Shown: one piece after another, positions 34,138-41,701 of the stretch
Layout of the letters: each line of letters begins with the position of its first letter
Numbering within the stretch: the first letter of the stretch is position 1
Assembly (NCBI RefSeq): GCF_016863395.1
Contig: NZ_BOOU01000024.1
Coordinates: 62,001-126,000 of the forward strand
Reading direction: 5' to 3'
Origin: Sphaerisporangium rufum
GTDB taxonomy: Bacteria > Actinomycetota > Actinomycetes > Streptosporangiales > Streptosporangiaceae
DNA length: 64,000 nucleotides
Translations under genes and position numbers: made by a program
The notes under the pieces: generated by a model
Seen by the model: the letters and a program-made list of their open reading frames with translations, nothing else
Database searches by the model: none
What the model was told of the DNA's origin: nothing

Positions 34138-34886
34138 TGAGTGCTGCATTAATATTTGTCTGCTCGAATGATGTGGGGCCCTATCTTAATGCCCTAGCGT
34201 ATCTGAGTGACAAGCACAATATCTCCGACTTTAAATTCGTTTTTGTTACTGGTGCAATGATTGAAGGGCCGCAAACAAGTTTTGTCGAGACTATTGTGCT
34301 GGCCCTGGAGGATCTAGCCAGCGGGACCTATGAGAAAAGGTGCGTGGAGATCGACGCTCGGACTGCCGGGCAATATGCAACACTTGCTGCCAACTTGAAA
34401 TCGAACTCAAGATCCACTGAGGTCGTATCGTTGGATGAGTTACCCGATCTATTAGCTAAGCAGGTAGCGGAGACGGGGCGAGCCAAACTCTTCGTGGACG
34501 TTACAGGTTTGCCGAAGATCCTTATGGCGCGTGTGCTGCTAGTATGTCTTGTTGGCGGTTTCCATGTTTACGCCTTTGAGTTGCGACACCGGGTTGATCG
34601 CGAATTCCCGGAGCGGTCTCTCTATTTTGCGATGCCGCCTGGCGCTTTTGACTATCCTCCGCTTGCGCGAGATCTCGCCGTGCATAATAGTGTTCGACAG
34701 CTCATTAATGTGAGGCGAGTTCTATGGATAACTGCCATGGTGTCGCTGGTGGGAGTCGTTTGCTTTGCAACGTTGTTACTTATTGATTCAAGTAACACCG
34801 TGTTGGCGGTAGTTGGCCTCGCGGCCAACATCATAGGCATTGCTAGCGGCGCATTGCAGGCCTTGGCGACAAGATCTGGACCGTAA
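34137..34886 (+). CDS. CARF-like sensor with two C-terminal membrane helices
   Basis: The 249-residue protein has an N-terminal Rossmann-like domain. It begins ALIFVCSNDVGPYLNALAYL and holds the CARF-type signature VDVTGLPKILMA (120-131, cf. the DxTGGxK motif of CARF sensors). Two transmembrane helices follow at about 194-216 and 220-243. It should bind the nucleotide made by the adjacent mCpol and act on the membrane, the usual killing mode of 2TM effectors. GGGAG lies about ten bases before the ATG, and the one-base overlap indicates translational coupling. GC content over 34141-34260 is about 42 percent by direct count, against more than 65 percent in flanking genes. It differs from published Panoptes 2TM-beta effectors in having a CARF-like domain first. 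Confidence 0.8.
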   Translation: MSAALIFVCSNDVGPYLNALAYLSDKHNISDFKFVFVTGAMIEGPQTSFVETIVLALEDLASGTYEKRCVEIDARTAGQYATLAANLKSNSRSTEVVSLDELPDLLAKQVAETGRAKLFVDVTGLPKILMARVLLVCLVGGFHVYAFELRHRVDREFPERSLYFAMPPGAFDYPPLARDLAVHNSVRQLINVRRVLWITAMVSLVGVVCFATLLLIDSSNTVLAVVGLAANIIGIASGALQALATRSGP

Positions 34887-35372
34887 GCCGCGCTGGAGCA
34901 CCGCTGCATCGCCTATGGCAAGGCCAGGGTGAGCATCAAGTAAGGTGAGCATTCGCCGATCTGAAGCACATCCGCGCCGAGGGCAGCGAGGGGCAGGGCC
35001 GCTGATCGCTCTCCTCCTAGCAGGCCACGCTGCGCCGTCTGGACAAGGCGCTCTCCGCGTTCTTCGCCCGTGTCAAGGCCGGGCGCATCCCGTGATCCCC
35101 CCTCAAGCCCGGAGGATGCATCTGACCGGCCGGTACGGTCCTGGGGCGTGTTGCAGCAAGGGATGGACGCGGAGGGGCGATGACCTCGTGATCAGGCCGT
35201 GGCAGGATCTCGCGGGCAAGGCGATGAATCCTGTATCAACGAGACGCGGCGTTCGAGGGCTATCGCCGTCTCGTCCGGTTCGACCGTGGACGGGTCCATG
35301 GCCGGTCGTCGTCCTCCGTCTGAGAAGCCTCGGAAACGTCCGAGACCGACTTATGCAAGATCACCCCATCAG
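34887..35372. other. Transposon debris, no intact gene
   Basis: The only recognisable content is the TnpB fragment at 35021-35095. The remainder is non-coding or decayed beyond recognition. GGGGCGATGA at 35174-35183 recalls the CRISPR repeat end, but the rest does not match. Confidence 0.5.
35021..35095 (+). pseudogene. TnpB fragment
   Basis: The 24 codons encode QATLRRLDKALSAFFARVKA followed by GRIP and a stop. This is the conserved N-terminal helix of IS200/IS605-type TnpB proteins, the RNA-guided nucleases. The preceding bases include DLKHIRAE-like coding in another frame. The rest of the gene is missing. Confidence 0.55.
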
Positions 35373-36882
35373 TACTCCAGCCGCATTTAGTGATCGATGA
35401 GGCGTTGCCGCTGGCGGTCGTGGTGGCAGCGGCGAGCACGTGCTTGGTGGCGGCCTCGCCAGTGTGACCAGTGGATGCGGTGCCCGGCAGGGTGGCGGGG
35501 CCGGTTCAGGTGGGCGTGCAGGCGGCGGATCTCGTTGACGGTGAGCGGGATCAGCTCGCCGGGATCATCCTTGTTCGCACTGTTGGTTGCTGATTGTCCG
35601 TTCGTCTTGGGCCCCCTGTGTGGCGGGGCCGTCGTGGACCTAGCCATGATCACCTCGCGAAGTGGCAGGTGGGCTCGCCGCGGCAAGGAAGGCCAGATGG
35701 GCGTGGGCGACCATCGCCAAGGTGACGTGCCGATACCAGGCGATGTGCTTACGGACCTGGTAGTGATCCAGGCCGACCTCGTTCTTGGCTGCCTGGAAGC
35801 ACTCCTCCACACTCCATCTGGACCCCGCGACCCGTACCAACTCGGGCAAGCCGACCGGACGCGTCGCATAACAGCGGTAGAAGGCCACATCGGTGGGGTC
35901 GGTGATCGACCGCCGGGCGAGCATCCACTCCCGCACGCCCAGCCCGATCCACGCCCAGTCGTACAACCGCTCGCCCTTGGCCCCCGGCCCGCAGGAGTAC
36001 CGCTGCCAGGCATCGGCTCCCACCGCGGCGAAAGCACGATCGGCTCGCGTCTTGACACCCGCGACCACCAGCGGATGAGCCCGCGAGACGGCGAACACGT
36101 GATTCAGGCCCCGCCGCCGGCAGCGCGCACGAGGCGTGGGGTTGTCGCCGTACCTCATCCCCGGTCACCCACCCGAACACCAGCAGCGGATCATCGGCGG
36201 CCCGCTCGATCATGCGCCATGCCAACTCCGGCTTGGTGGCGAACTCCGTCCCGGCCGCCACCCCCCGCATCGGCCAGCCGATCAGGGGCACCGAACCACG
36301 ACTCGGGCAGGTACAACTCCCGGTCGATCAGCACCCGCTGCCGATCAGGGGTCACATACGAGCAGAACACCCCGATCCGACAGTTGGTGATCTTCCCGGC
36401 GGTGCCGGTGTACTGCCGCTGCACCCCCGCCGAACCCGGCCCTGCCTCTCAAAACCGGTATCGTCGACCACCAGCACACCGGCAAGGGAACCGATCCGCT
36501 CGGCGACCTGGGCCCAAAACGCGTCCCGCGCCTCATCGGCGTCCCACCGGGCGTGATTGAGCAGCCGCTGCATCCCGTCCGGAGTCGCATCACCGGCGAA
36601 CTCCTCCAGCGACCAGCCGTTCTTGCGCTCCAGCGAGCTCAGCAGGCCCCCCAGATAGCCCCGAGCCCGCAGCCGTGGCTCACGCCTCCCGAAGCAGGAG
36701 GCCACCACCTGCGCGAACAGCTCCTCCAGCCCATCGGCCCAAACCGACGGGTCGATCTCCACTACAGTGGACGGCACGGCCACCACCGGTCATATGGTTC
36801 CAACACACCCACATGATCACAGCGGTGGCCGTCTCACGTCCCGGCCTCCATCAACCCGAGATCTCCACGTGCGGCTGGAGTA
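35373..36882. mobile_element. IS701-like insertion sequence, decayed
   Basis: Perfect 13-bp inverted repeats (TACTCCAGCCGCA at 35373-35385, complement at 36870-36882) bound a 1,510-bp element whose only gene is a broken IS701-type transposase. Flanking bases TCAG (left) and TTAG (right) resemble the 4-bp TNAG target of this family with one mismatch. Confidence 0.7.
35387..36786 (-). pseudogene. IS701-family transposase, multiply frameshifted
   Basis: From ATG 36786 the protein reads FGRREPRLRARGYLGGLLSS, then LERKNGWSLEEFAGDATPDG and [13 protein letters not shown], the IS701 N-terminus with its first DDE aspartate. The sequence then continues through at least three other frames: [28 protein letters not shown], and RWSVEECFQAAKNEVGLDHY with the last catalytic glutamate. 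The several frame changes make it inactive. Confidence 0.85.
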
Positions 36883-36919
36883 TTAGGGTGTTCTTCCGCA
36901 TGCCTCGGAGGGGTCCGAT

Positions 36920-37999
36920 ATGAACTTCGCCGCCGCGTCGCACCCTGTCGCCTTCAGCGCCTACTACTCGCTGGTGTTCCCGGCCATGCGGGACGCCGCA
37001 CGCGTGCCCCTCCGGCGGGCCCGGCACAACGGAGCCCCCTGCGGTGGCATCGACCGGCGATACCTCTGTGACGACTGCGTATCCGACATTCACGACCGAA
37101 TGTTGGCCGGCTATGAGCGGCTCGGACGGGCCACTGACGGTCGTCCACCACGTACCCGGACCGGCGAGACCGTCCACGAGATGGAGCCCGCCGTGCGCTG
37201 GATGACTTCGCTGGTAGCCGACCCGGCGGGTTGGGAACGATCCATTCGCCGGCTCCGCAACCGGCCGGTGGACGGCGAACCGGCCGGCCTGCGCGCCGCC
37301 CGCGCGCAGCTCGTCTACTACCCGTTGCAGAAGCTGGAGGCAGAGACCCGGCGAGCCGACGCCATCAGCCGCGGCGGTGCGGCCCACCCCCGTCGCGACC
37401 TCACCGCCAGCCGCTGGGCCACGCCGCTCCGGGAGAACCCCGCCGCCCTGGACCTGCTCATCGACGCGATCGAGCGTCTCCGGTGCGGCGCGACCGACCC
37501 GTACGCCATCCCTCGCCGCCTGCTGGACCAGTACGACCTCGACCTGCCGGCCGCCTGGCAACTGCTGCGCGCGGCTTTCGACCGGCTGCGCGCCGTACGC
37601 CGCGACTTCTACATCGCCAACGTCGCCGTCCACATCGACAAGGACGCCGCCACCGGAGATCTCATCAACCCTCCGCAGACCCCAGAGGAGCTGCTGATCG
37701 AAGCGGAAGATCAGTCCGACGCCCGTCACGCCGTCACCAAGCTCATCCAGGGCTCGGAAGGCACCGTGTACCGCGCCCTCCTGACACGGATCTGCGCCGC
37801 CGACACCCGAGGCGGCGAGGGCGTCGTCCCGTGGACGGCGCGCACCTTCTCCTACGACGAAGCGAAGGCCGCCACCTTCGTCCGGGCCCATGTCCACCTC
37901 GCCGTCCAGGCCGGCCTCGACTGGACCGAGACCCAGACCTCGGCGACACCCCGCCGCCGGACCTCCCGTCCGGAGCCCGCGGCATGCGAACCGTCATAG
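36920..37999 (+). CDS. Hypothetical protein with N-terminal Cys cluster
   Basis: The 359-residue protein has a possible zinc site near the N-terminus (CGGIDRRYLCDDC, residues 41-53). A basic central helical region follows, then a C-terminal part with DFYIANVAVHIDKDAATGD, all without membrane segments. I do not recognise a family. GGAGGGG eight bases before the ATG fixes the start. It lies between the IS701 element and array 4; its high GC fits the host genome rather than the mCpol segment. Confidence 0.6.
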   Translation: MNFAAASHPVAFSAYYSLVFPAMRDAARVPLRRARHNGAPCGGIDRRYLCDDCVSDIHDRMLAGYERLGRATDGRPPRTRTGETVHEMEPAVRWMTSLVADPAGWERSIRRLRNRPVDGEPAGLRAARAQLVYYPLQKLEAETRRADAISRGGAAHPRRDLTASRWATPLRENPAALDLLIDAIERLRCGATDPYAIPRRLLDQYDLDLPAAWQLLRAAFDRLRAVRRDFYIANVAVHIDKDAATGDLINPPQTPEELLIEAEDQSDARHAVTKLIQGSEGTVYRALLTRICAADTRGGEGVVPWTARTFSYDEAKAATFVRAHVHLAVQAGLDWTETQTSATPRRRTSRPEPAACEPS

Positions 38000-38059
38000 C
38001 GGGGTCGGAGGGACACCAACAGGAACACGTAAGGCCCGTCGCGACGCCTTTATGATTAT

Positions 38060-38166
38060 GGAATTGCAGCGAACCTCCGGGGTATTCTGCACAACCGGAG
38101 GTCCACTGCAAAACACCGCCGCCCAACCCCATCGCAAGGCGCCCCAACCAGGTTCTTTACCCTGGG
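38060..38166 (+). promoter_or_regulatory. Leader of array 4
   Basis: The leader core at 38062-38113 (arms TGCAGCGAACCTCC and GGAGGTCCACTGCA) is the most symmetrical of the four, matching at 12 or 13 of 14 positions. The repeat-proximal CTTTACCCTGGG is slightly diverged. The core lies 53 bp from the first repeat. Confidence 0.78.
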
Positions 38167-38596
38167 GTCCTCATCGCCCCTACGAGGGGTCGCAACGCCT
38201 GTACGGGGTGCCGGCCGTCGCGAAGTACGTCCAGTCCTCATCGCCCCTACGAGGGGTCGCAACAGCGCTGGGGAGGCGCCGACGATGAGTGATGACCTGC
38301 GTCCTCATCGCCCCTACGAGGGGTCGCAACCGATGTGCTGGCCGTGGTAGATGTGGGTTTCGTCGTCCTCATCGCCCCTACGAGGGGTCGCAACGCGGTG
38401 ACGGTGGGCCCGTCGACCACCGCGGCGTCCGGGTCCTCATCGCCCCTACGAGGGGTCGCAACTACGACAGCTCGCCGGCCGCGACGCGCGTCTTGAGCTG
38501 CGTCCTCATCGCCCCTACGAGGGGTCGCAGCTTCCAGAGCGTCCCCTTGGGCTGCAGTATGTTCCAGTCTTCATCGCTCCTACGAGGGGTCAAAAT
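38167..38596 (+). CRISPR. CRISPR array 4: 7 repeats, 6 spacers
   Basis: Repeats start at 38167, 38234, 38301, 38365, 38433, 38502 and 38567. The first five are consensus, the sixth ends GCAGC, and the seventh is degenerate (GTCTTCATCGCTCCTACGAG then GGGTCAAAAT). Spacers are 34-39 bp. Decay at the distal end and the leader on the left give rightward polarity. Confidence 0.95.
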
Positions 38597-38660
38597 TCTG
38601 CTGCCGTCCGGCTCGTTGGCTAGATCCAATTGTCGGTGAGGGCTGCCAGGATGGGGGACC

Positions 38661-38819
38661 ATGATGGACACCTGCTCCGGGCGGACCGATGTCGCGTCCG
38701 TGCACGTCGGCGCGGACGACAACCTGCTCGTCGTCCCGCACATTCTGCCCCTGCGGGTGCCGCGTGAGGCGTTGACGCTGACCGTCGCCGAATGGTTGGG
38801 CATTACGCACACCCCGTGA
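38661..38819 (+). CDS. Small hypothetical protein, array-adjacent
   Basis: A 52-residue frame starts MMDTCSGRTDVASVHVGADD and continues NLLVVPHILPLRVPREALTL before TVAEWLGITHTP. A truncated near-copy exists at 15038-15166, also beside a CRISPR repeat. Conservation between the two copies extends over the coding frame with several synonymous-type changes, which supports a real protein. The function is unknown; the preceding sequence shows only a weak purine tract. Confidence 0.5.
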   Translation: MMDTCSGRTDVASVHVGADDNLLVVPHILPLRVPREALTLTVAEWLGITHTP

Positions 38820-38976
38820 AAGCGGGCGTCCCGCAGGGCATGGCTGGTCGGCCGTGCCGGGGCACCGGCGGCGGGGGCTGAAATTTACAAATGGCGGTTC
38901 GGTGGTCTCGGGCTGCTACCAGGGCGAATGCTGCCCGGCTGAAGGGTTCGCGGCTCTTACGTTAAGGCGTTGTTGA

Positions 38977-38988
38977 CCGGTTAACCGG
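38977..38988. promoter_or_regulatory. Candidate operator palindrome upstream of pectate lyase
   Basis: CCGGTTAACCGG is a perfect 12-bp palindrome 128 bp before the pectate lyase start, in an otherwise AT-enriched intergenic stretch with TTGACC at 38973-38978. It may be a regulator site. No experimental basis is implied. Confidence 0.35.
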
Positions 38989-39116
38989 AGATGCCCGTAC
39001 TTTCGTGGCGAATCCTTACGCGAGGCCGATCGGTCGCCGTCCCGGGGCCGGCGGAGAGACTCCGCAATGTCCGGTGCCGTCCGGTCCCGCATGCCCTCCT
39101 GGAAGGGGAGTCAGGC

Positions 39117-40460
39117 ATGGCATCGAGCAAGCAGGGCCGGTCGATCCTGGCGGCGGCCGCCGCGATGGTGGCGGCCACGGCCGGGGTCGTGGCGGCGACG
39201 TCCGGGGCGGCGACGGCCGCCGCGGGCTGCGCGGTGAAGTACACGATCGGCTCGCAGTGGGCCGGCGGGTTCACCGCGAGCATCGACATCACAAATCTCG
39301 GGGACGCGGTGTCGAGCTGGCGGCTGGGCTGGTCCTTCGGCGCCGGGCAGCAGGTGACCAGCGGCTGGAACGCGAGCTTCACCCAGAGCGGCGCGGCGGT
39401 GACCGCCACCAACGTCTCCTATAACGGGTCCCTCGGCACCGGTGCGAGCGTGTCGATCGGGTTCCAAGGGAGCTGGAGCTCGGCCAACCCGGTGCCTGCG
39501 GCGTTCACCCTGAACGGGGTGGCCTGCACCGGTGACGTCGGCGGCCCCGGCCCGACGCAGTCCCCGACCCAGTCGCCCACCCAGACGCCCACGCACGGTC
39601 CCACCCCGCCGCCACCGCCGAGCGGCCTGGTCGGCTGGGCGACGCAGAACGGCGGGACCACCGGCGGTGGCGGCGCCGGCACCGTGACGGTGAACAACGC
39701 CTCGGCGCTGACCTCGGCCATCCAGGGGACCAACGCCTCGGTGGTGCAGGTGTCCGGCACGATCTCGTGTTCGGGCATGCTGAAGGTGGGGTCGAACAAG
39801 ACCATCGTCGGCGCCTCCGGGGCGGCGATCGTCGGCTGCGGGCTGAACGTGAACCAGGCGTCGAACGTCATCATCCGGAACCTGAACTTCCGGAACTGGG
39901 ACGACGACGCGATCAACGTGCAGTACTCGAAGAACGTGTGGATCGACCACAACACGCTGTCCAACGGGTACGACGGCGCCGTCGACGTCAAGCGCGGCAG
40001 CGACTACGTCACCGTGTCGTGGAACAAGGTGTTCAGCCACAACAAGACGATGCTGCTCGGCCACGACGACGGCAACGGTAGCGAGGACCGCGGGCACCTG
40101 CGGGTGACGTACCACCACAACTGGTTCGACGGCACCACCCAGCGGCACCCGCGGGTGCGGTTCGGCAACCCGGTGCACGTGTTCAACAACTACTACTACA
40201 ACAACAGCGGGTACGGCGTGGCGTCCACGATGGAGGCCGGCGTGCTGGTCGAGGGTAACTACTTCGAGAACGTCAAGGACCCCTACCACCGGGGTGAGGG
40301 CGACTCGCCGGGCGGCAGCCTGGTGGCCCGGGACAACTACAAGGTGAACTCCGGGGCCGGCGACACGGGCGGCAGCGTCGCGTCCATTCCGTACTCGTAC
40401 ACGCTGGACAGCGCTTCCAGCGTGAAGTCCGTCGTGACGGGCGGCGCCGGCGCGCGCTGA
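39117..40460 (+). CDS. Secreted pectate lyase, CBM2-PL1
   Basis: The 447-residue protein has a signal peptide (about 1-35) and a CBM2 cellulose-binding domain (about 37-140, with CAVKYTIGSQWAGGFTASID and the closing CTG). A Pro/Thr linker (142-165) leads to a PL1 parallel beta-helix domain. PL1 motifs include VWIDHNTLSNGYDGAVDVKR and TYHHNWFDGTTQRHPRVRFG, with the catalytic arginine region RHPRVRFG and the calcium-site aspartates. It cleaves polygalacturonate by beta-elimination outside the cell, anchored on cellulose. GGAAGGGGAG precedes the ATG. Confidence 0.92.
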   Translation: MASSKQGRSILAAAAAMVAATAGVVAATSGAATAAAGCAVKYTIGSQWAGGFTASIDITNLGDAVSSWRLGWSFGAGQQVTSGWNASFTQSGAAVTATNVSYNGSLGTGASVSIGFQGSWSSANPVPAAFTLNGVACTGDVGGPGPTQSPTQSPTQTPTHGPTPPPPPSGLVGWATQNGGTTGGGGAGTVTVNNASALTSAIQGTNASVVQVSGTISCSGMLKVGSNKTIVGASGAAIVGCGLNVNQASNVIIRNLNFRNWDDDAINVQYSKNVWIDHNTLSNGYDGAVDVKRGSDYVTVSWNKVFSHNKTMLLGHDDGNGSEDRGHLRVTYHHNWFDGTTQRHPRVRFGNPVHVFNNYYYNNSGYGVASTMEAGVLVEGNYFENVKDPYHRGEGDSPGGSLVARDNYKVNSGAGDTGGSVASIPYSYTLDSASSVKSVVTGGAGAR

Positions 40461-40614
40461 TCCCGTCGCGTCACCGACTCCCAGGGCGGTTCCGGCGCCG
40501 GAGCATCCGGCGCCGGAACCGGGCGCGCACCTGGCCGGGCCGGGCGTGCGCAGCCGGCCGGCCGCGCCGGGTCAGGCCGGCCGGGGCGGGCGGTGGCCGT
40601 TTCGGTGTCCGGGG

Positions 40615-41439
40615 CTAGGGCTTGCGGGCGAGGCCGCCGGCGCAGGCGATGTCGCGGGGGGTGTCCCAGGGGTCGGGGCGCCAGTGGGTCACCGGGACGA
40701 CGCCGGGGTCCACCAGGTCGAAGCCGGTGAAGTAGCCGGCGATCAGCTCCGGGCTGCGCGGGGTGTAGGGGGTGACGCCCTTGCGGGCGTTGTGCGTGCT
40801 CAGGGCCTGGACGTAGTCGGGGTCGGTGTCGCTGCCGTCGTACAGCGCCAGGTAGCTGCCGGACGGCAGCGCGGCCATCAGCCGGTCCACGACCGAGCGC
40901 GCCTCGTCGTAGTCGGGGACGAGCCCGAGGATGCCCATCAGCATGAGCGCGGTGGGCCGGGTGAAGTCCAGCGTGCGGGCCGCCTCGCGCAGGATGAGCT
41001 CGGGGTCGCGGACGTCGGCCTCGATGTAGTCGGTCGCGCCCTGCGGGGTGCTGGTGAGCAGCGCCTGGGCGTGCACCAGCACCAGCGGGTCGTTGTCGAC
41101 GTAGACGATCCGCGACTCGGGCGCCACCCGCTGGGCTACCTCGTGGGTGTTGTCGACGGTGGGCAGGCCGGTGCCGATGTCGAGAAACTGCCGGATGCCC
41201 GCCTCCTCGGCCAGGTGGCGCACGCAGCGGCGCAGCATGTGCCGGGAGTGCAGCGCGACGTCGGCCATGCCGGGGAAGATCTCGCGGATCCGGTCGCCGG
41301 CCTGCCGGTCGGCGGGGTAGTTGTCCTTGCCGCCGAGCATGTAGTTCCAGATCCGCGCCGAGTGCGGCACCGAGGTGTCGATCTCCACCGGCCCGGCACC
41401 GCCGGACGCCGGGCGCGGGACGGACAAGTCGTCGGCCAT
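40615..41439 (-). CDS. SAM-dependent methyltransferase (DUF574 family)
   Basis: The 274-residue protein begins with the HSARIWNYMLGGKDNYPADR family signature (residues 25-44). A Rossmann SAM-binding site follows (FLDIGTGLPTVDNTHEVAQ, then IVYVDNDPLVLVHA). This PF04672-type family is greatly expanded in actinomycetes; substrates are mostly unknown. The ATG at 41439 has a GGAGAC ribosome site on the minus strand. It is divergent from the second pectate lyase. Confidence 0.88.
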   Translation of the reverse strand: MADDLSVPRPASGGAGPVEIDTSVPHSARIWNYMLGGKDNYPADRQAGDRIREIFPGMADVALHSRHMLRRCVRHLAEEAGIRQFLDIGTGLPTVDNTHEVAQRVAPESRIVYVDNDPLVLVHAQALLTSTPQGATDYIEADVRDPELILREAARTLDFTRPTALMLMGILGLVPDYDEARSVVDRLMAALPSGSYLALYDGSDTDPDYVQALSTHNARKGVTPYTPRSPELIAGYFTGFDLVDPGVVPVTHWRPDPWDTPRDIACAGGLARKP

Positions 41440-41613
41440 TGGGTCTCCTCGCCTGGGTGATGGTCGGAAGGCTATCCCGGGGGACCGCGCCCGCGGCAGG
41501 TGCGCCGGGTGGTTGATCGATTGAAAGTTTCCGGTGCGGCCCGCGATGGCGGGGGCCGCCCCGATGGTGAGGTGCGGGATCGCACCACAGGTCGGGACGG
41601 GGCGATAAGGCGC

Positions 41614-41685
41614 TTGACGGGCGGAGAGGTGGTGTCTACGGTCGGGCAACGTTCATGAGGATGAATGCGATTCACATACATGAAC
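41614..41685 (+). promoter_or_regulatory. Candidate promoter and operator of pectate lyase 2
   Basis: TTGACG (41614-41619) and TACGGT (41637-41642) are separated by 17 bp, a good vegetative promoter match. Immediately downstream GTTCATG (41651-41657) and CATGAAC (41679-41685) form an inverted repeat that straddles the expected transcript start region. A repressor responding to pectin breakdown products would fit. Confidence 0.45.
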
Positions 41686-41701
41686 AGGAGGAGCCCTGAC
41701 C

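Noticed and set aside
35174-35183. GGGGCGATGA resembling the CRISPR repeat end
   Set aside because: The match is limited to ten bases and neither the stem nor a second repeat is present.
17935-38596. Idea that the arrays belong to a type III system feeding the CARF protein
   Set aside because: No cas10, csm or cmr genes are in the window; all cas genes are type I-B, so the signal source is more likely the adjacent mCpol.
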